The notes below the pieces were generated by a model. The model was not told the DNA's origin and ran no database searches. It saw nothing but the letters and a program-made list of their open reading frames with translations. The translations under genes and the position numbers were made by a program. A DNA stretch of 16,213 nucleotides from Oscillibacter sp. CAG:241. Lineage in GTDB: Bacteria > Bacillota > Clostridia > Oscillospirales > Oscillospiraceae. Below, in pieces: positions 14,801 to 16,213 of this stretch; the first letter of the stretch is position 1; each line of letters begins with the position of its first letter. The stretch is from positions 1 through 16,213 of the forward strand of contig FR884132.1 of the NCBI GenBank assembly GCA_000435975.1, read 5' to 3'.

Positions 14801-14924
14801 CGTCTGACGCAGCGGTTCCGCTTCCGCTGGCGTCCTCATCCGCCGCGAAGGACGGCAGGGCCACCAGAGACAGGGCCATGACCAGCGCCAGCACAAGGGC
14901 CAACGCCTGTTTCCATTTCTTCAT
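11847..14924 (-). CDS. Large secreted VWA-domain protein
   Basis: The 1025-residue protein has a signal peptide (MKKWKQALALVLALVMAL..., cut near 27, SFA-ADE). The VWA domain at about 84-352 carries a full metal site: D89-x-S91-x-S93, T162 and D192 (LSDGEP). Beta-rich segments follow (about 353-660). Two copies of a module (about 671-796 and 930-1017) each contain an ISAVD/VSAID...Y-x-E-x-G element and end in PYWVTLDG-x-EV. An InlB-type repeat (about 870-911, KVFAGWFADQ...TIYAKYV) lies between them. There is no LPxTG motif, C-terminal helix or S-layer domain; it ends HYNTRTIWE, so attachment to the cell is unexplained. Such proteins usually bind matrix or other surface proteins. The start is ATG 14924 with GAGGA upstream; a longer frame to 15005 crosses the transcription leader. 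First gene of its operon. Confidence 0.9.
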   Translation of the reverse strand: MKKWKQALALVLALVMALSLVALPSFAADEDASGSGTAASDGPAWPAEGSINLSKKAQPVDEESGLYEVTLTIQGKNYSTTSDVVLVIDCSGSMEGTKLTNTRKAAKAFGDKLLTENSTTRIAIVTFIDTATAYNSGHFYTASELDAFKKAIDKATYANGGTNQQAGIHVAQQLLASASSTGKQKNIVILSDGEPTYSHPFVATATYANCEAWTEIGCPRGGNITNIGAFTPDYNTVIGSGGAFTTSYNAYVNATCTEHGKTSRLSYGVYALDGTVTRTSGTNNGVATIWEANQAKAAGTTIFSVALQAGTEGENTLKGCASDAAKGYFAIANNDNVETKLTAAFETIAGSIAKAATNGSVTDPMSQYVNLAFTGDPKVTNSLDEYNAGGYDVYLSQGTVTRSGETLNWNVGDINEGTPAVMKYRVTLKDGLSKDRTYPTNDTTTFNYTDYQDQETSKDFEIPQVAPKGGTILMHFYLVNAQGQPINEKGVEVESPDKAKQLAAQEYYQMNGSQALEYGTYNVPMKEISGAAYYGYTLDGVTTKDVTEASVTVSTTNANREVWFAYTQSFYVAHVQMDENGQAKQVGATETYPVSAGFNLTDKVTSGYLYGGAFNSEACTEVYPFAEGETGLSFAPKAGETYYIWEVPNAYLKPMALSCWEHNTEGQLDVIGFYMVSAIDRSLYKEAGFYVNNSRTTANQMTYEAIDEARTTVASLPEGQSVAFKGITINLKQEGQSNSYTAASVVTGDKYGYMLCYGLDKNTYWSQAGESVSYYPYWVTLDGVEVTNSVTRTGTYQGTGAGKIKSEDESRTADCTVPAVAETQLLTMASYCADGTPISADVPTVEDITVTVVDGAKTYELTVSAGTGVRNQVAYQAPAGKVFAGWFADQAYTIPADLDQVTEDTTIYAKYVSDSYLDLHYVRNGLFRLRGVTLISAVDNPANYQESGIIVDGVKVPVAYANRYRLFYTASGLFGAARNARLMITQQSLSGSGTLEVTPYWVTLDGTEVHGVTHTLHYNTRTIWE

Positions 14925-15003
14925 ATCCTCGTTCCTCCCATTGCGTTTATTTGCGCGGTGCGCATTATTTTCAGGCCCTAACGGACCTAATTGAAGATGC
15001 GAC

Positions 15004-15046
15004 AACGCTTCCGCCGCCGGGGTGCCGGTCCCAGCTGCGGAACGTT
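15004..15046. promoter_or_regulatory. Interrupted inverted repeat over the VWA operon start site
   Basis: AACG-C-TTCCGC (15004-15014) and GCGGAACGTT (15037-15046) are inverted arms of 10 bases with one extra base, 22 bases apart. The right arm directly adjoins the -10 box at 15047, so it covers the expected transcription start. It could be an operator, or in part a leader-RNA structure. The rest of the leader (14925-15003) shows no gene. Confidence 0.4.
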
Positions 15047-15075
15047 ATTATAGCGCATATCGGTATCGTTTTCAA
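15047..15075 (-). promoter_or_regulatory. Promoter of the VWA-peptide-kinase-PqqD operon
   Basis: On the minus strand TTGAAA (15070-15075), 17 bases, TATAAT (15047-15052): a near-consensus sigma-A promoter with a leader of about 115 bases. No other convincing promoter is seen before the kinase or PqqD-like genes. Confidence 0.85.
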
Positions 15076-15177
15076 GTGTAATTTTGGTTTTCCAAAGTTT
15101 ATTGTTATTTGGTTATTATTCTATCACAAAGTTATGTCGAATGCAAGTGCATTTTCAGGGGATAAGGGAAATTTTTC

Positions 15178-15206
15178 TGGATTCGACGGGTGGATTGTGC
15201 TATAAT
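15178..15206 (+). promoter_or_regulatory. Promoter of the 58-residue peptide/radical SAM operon
   Basis: TATAAT (15201-15206) preceded by TGC (extended -10), with a weak -35 TGGATT (15178-15183) at 17 bases. It faces away from the VWA promoter about 100 bases off. The AT-rich stretch between them carries two similar blocks, CAAGTGTAATTTT (15073) and CAAGTGCATTTT (15144), possibly shared regulator sites. Confidence 0.65.
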
Positions 15207-15245
15207 ATATGTGTAATTAATCAACAGGGCAGGAGGACAATGTCC

Positions 15246-15422
15246 ATGAACGAGAAGAAAACATCCAAAAAAGCGGGATATCCCAACGGGGATGCCCGGG
15301 ACTTCTTTTTACGGGATCTTGACGAAAAAACGGTAAAGGGTCCGAAAAAGCCGGAGCGGCCCGGGTCTGAGCCGCCCATCATGGCGGTGTATGCCGCGCC
15401 GGTGGTGAAGGAGAAGAAATGA
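15246..15422 (+). CDS. 58-residue lysine/proline-rich peptide, candidate radical SAM substrate
   Basis: It starts MNEKKTSKKAGYPNGDARDF and continues with a charged LRDLDEKTVKGPKKPERPG segment, then a short uncharged end PPIMAVYAAPVV capped by KEKK. It has no cysteine and no signal peptide. The stop overlaps the next ATG (ATGA, 15419-15422), so it is coupled to the radical SAM enzyme. Small hydrophilic frames directly before a SPASM radical SAM gene are the classical precursor position in RiPP loci. The helical acidic/basic first part would be the leader and the Tyr/Pro/Met-containing part near the C-terminus the likely modified core; this split is inference. ATG 15246 was preferred over ATG 15240 because AGGAGG (15231-15236) is 9 bases rather than 3 bases away. 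Confidence 0.8.
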   Translation: MNEKKTSKKAGYPNGDARDFFLRDLDEKTVKGPKKPERPGSEPPIMAVYAAPVVKEKK

Positions 15423-16213
15423 GCGGGTTCCGGCTGCGCAGCTGCGTGTGGGAGCTGACGCTGGCGTGCTGCTTCGGGTGCCGGTACTGCGGGTCCGCCG
15501 GGGGGCGGGCCAGGGCCGACGAGCTGTCCACGGCGGAGTGCCTGGACACGGCGGACCAGCTGGCAGAGCTGGGGTGCCGGAGGGTGTCGCTGATCGGGGG
15601 CGAGGTGTTCCTGCGGCGGGACTGGGCGCAGATCGCCGGGCGGCTCACCGGCCGGGGCGCGGCGGTGGCGGTGATCACCAACGGGTACCTGATGTCGCCG
15701 GAGGTGCTGGCGCAGCTGCGGGAGGCCGGCGTGGAGTCCGTGGCGGTGTCCATCGACGGGCCGGAGGACGTGCACGACGCCGGACGGCAGGCGGGCAGCT
15801 TCCGCCGGGCCATGGACGCCGTGGGGGCGCTGGTGAAGGCCGGCATTCCGGCGTCGGTGATCTCCACCCTGCGCAGGGACTGCGTGGGGCGGCTGGAGGA
15901 GCTGTACCGGGTGCTGGAGGGCTCCGGCATCGCCGCGTGGCAATTGCAGGCGTGCTCGCCTATGGGCAACGCCGCCCGGGGGCTGGACTGGCGCATGGAC
16001 CCGATGGAGGTGATCCGCTTCGTGGAGAGCCACCGGGACCGCGCGCCGTTTATGCTGGGTGCGGCTGACAACGTGGGCTACTTTACAGAGGAGGAGCCGG
16101 GCCTGCGGGGCGCCGACGGGGCCTGCTTCCAGGGGTGCCGGGCGGGAATCTCCGCCATAGGCATCGACAGCGTGGGAAACATACGGGGGTGCGAGTCTAT
16201 GTACGATGAGCGG
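15419..16213 (+). CDS. Radical SAM/SPASM-type peptide maturase, N-terminal 265 residues (runs off window end)
   Basis: The frame from ATG 15419 is open to the window edge. The [4Fe-4S]/SAM site is C17-x3-C21-x2-C24 (ACCFGCRYC). SLIGGEVFLR supplies the GGE motif for SAM binding, and VITNGYLM and VAVSIDGPEDVHD are the usual barrel strands. From residue 236 a second cysteine cluster begins: C236-FQG-C240, then AGISAIGIDSVGNIRG-C258, matching the start of a SPASM domain that binds auxiliary iron-sulfur clusters in peptide-modifying enzymes such as PqqE and AlbA. The remaining SPASM cysteines lie beyond the window. It directly follows and overlaps the 58-residue peptide gene, so that peptide is the most likely substrate. 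The reaction (C-C, ether or thioether link, or other) cannot be told; the candidate substrate has no cysteine, which argues against thioether formation. Confidence 0.93.
   Translation, partial: MSGFRLRSCVWELTLACCFGCRYCGSAGGRARADELSTAECLDTADQLAELGCRRVSLIGGEVFLRRDWAQIAGRLTGRGAAVAVITNGYLMSPEVLAQLREAGVESVAVSIDGPEDVHDAGRQAGSFRRAMDAVGALVKAGIPASVISTLRRDCVGRLEELYRVLEGSGIAAWQLQACSPMGNAARGLDWRMDPMEVIRFVESHRDRAPFMLGAADNVGYFTEEEPGLRGADGACFQGCRAGISAIGIDSVGNIRGCESMYDER

Noticed and set aside
15448..16068. A 206-codon plus-strand frame overlapping the radical SAM gene
   Set aside because: It is out of phase with the ATG at 15419, whose frame carries the CX3CX2C and SPASM motifs. It is Gly/Arg/Ala-rich noise.
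1..16213. CRISPR arrays, tRNA, rRNA, transposases, prophage genes
   Set aside because: No regularly spaced repeats, cloverleaf, rRNA blocks, integrase or DDE motifs were found on either strand.

Overview
The window is a high-GC chromosomal segment that reads like a gut Clostridia genome, most plausibly Oscillospiraceae or a close relative. The evidence is a Gram-positive FtsE-FtsX-PcsB-type division operon, a TPP-riboswitch-controlled thiamin salvage operon, strong AGGAGG ribosome sites, and a Clostridia-style secreted VWA protein. This placement is inference. There are no rRNA, tRNA, CRISPR or IS elements.

Layout. 1-302: 5' part of an unrecognised gene (minus) whose ribosome site lies inside the terminator of the operon before it. 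357-3184 (minus): promoter, ftsE, ftsX and a coiled-coil/M23 cell-wall hydrolase, a complete divisome-linked peptidoglycan hydrolase module. 3265-3584 (plus): a small zinc-ribbon protein with an operator-like palindrome at its promoter. 3611-7993 (plus): promoter, TPP riboswitch, terminator, thiM, thiE, a HAD phosphatase, thiD and cytX. The set imports and phosphorylates hydroxymethylpyrimidine and hydroxyethylthiazole and joins them to thiamin phosphate. No de novo genes (thiC, thiG, thiH) are present. 8011-8924: a perfect palindrome and a lower-GC GNAT acetyltransferase with its own promoter and terminator. 8929-10335 (minus): a sodium-dependent amino-acid-type symporter of the NSS/SNF family.

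10423-15075 (minus) is the most unusual part. One promoter drives a 1025-residue secreted VWA protein, a 55-residue peptide, an intercistronic hairpin, an HPr-kinase-like P-loop kinase and a PqqD-like protein, ending at a strong terminator. From the same intergenic region, in the opposite direction, a second promoter drives a 58-residue lysine/proline-rich peptide. Its stop codon overlaps the start of a radical SAM enzyme that runs off the window with a SPASM-type cysteine region already visible.

A radical SAM/SPASM enzyme, a PqqD-type recognition domain and an HPrK-like kinase are all families known from RiPP (modified peptide) pathways. The arrangement therefore looks like a divergent peptide-modification locus with one or two candidate precursors, tied to a cell-surface VWA protein. 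The link between the two arms is inferred from position and shared families, not proven. I do not recognise the locus as a named system.
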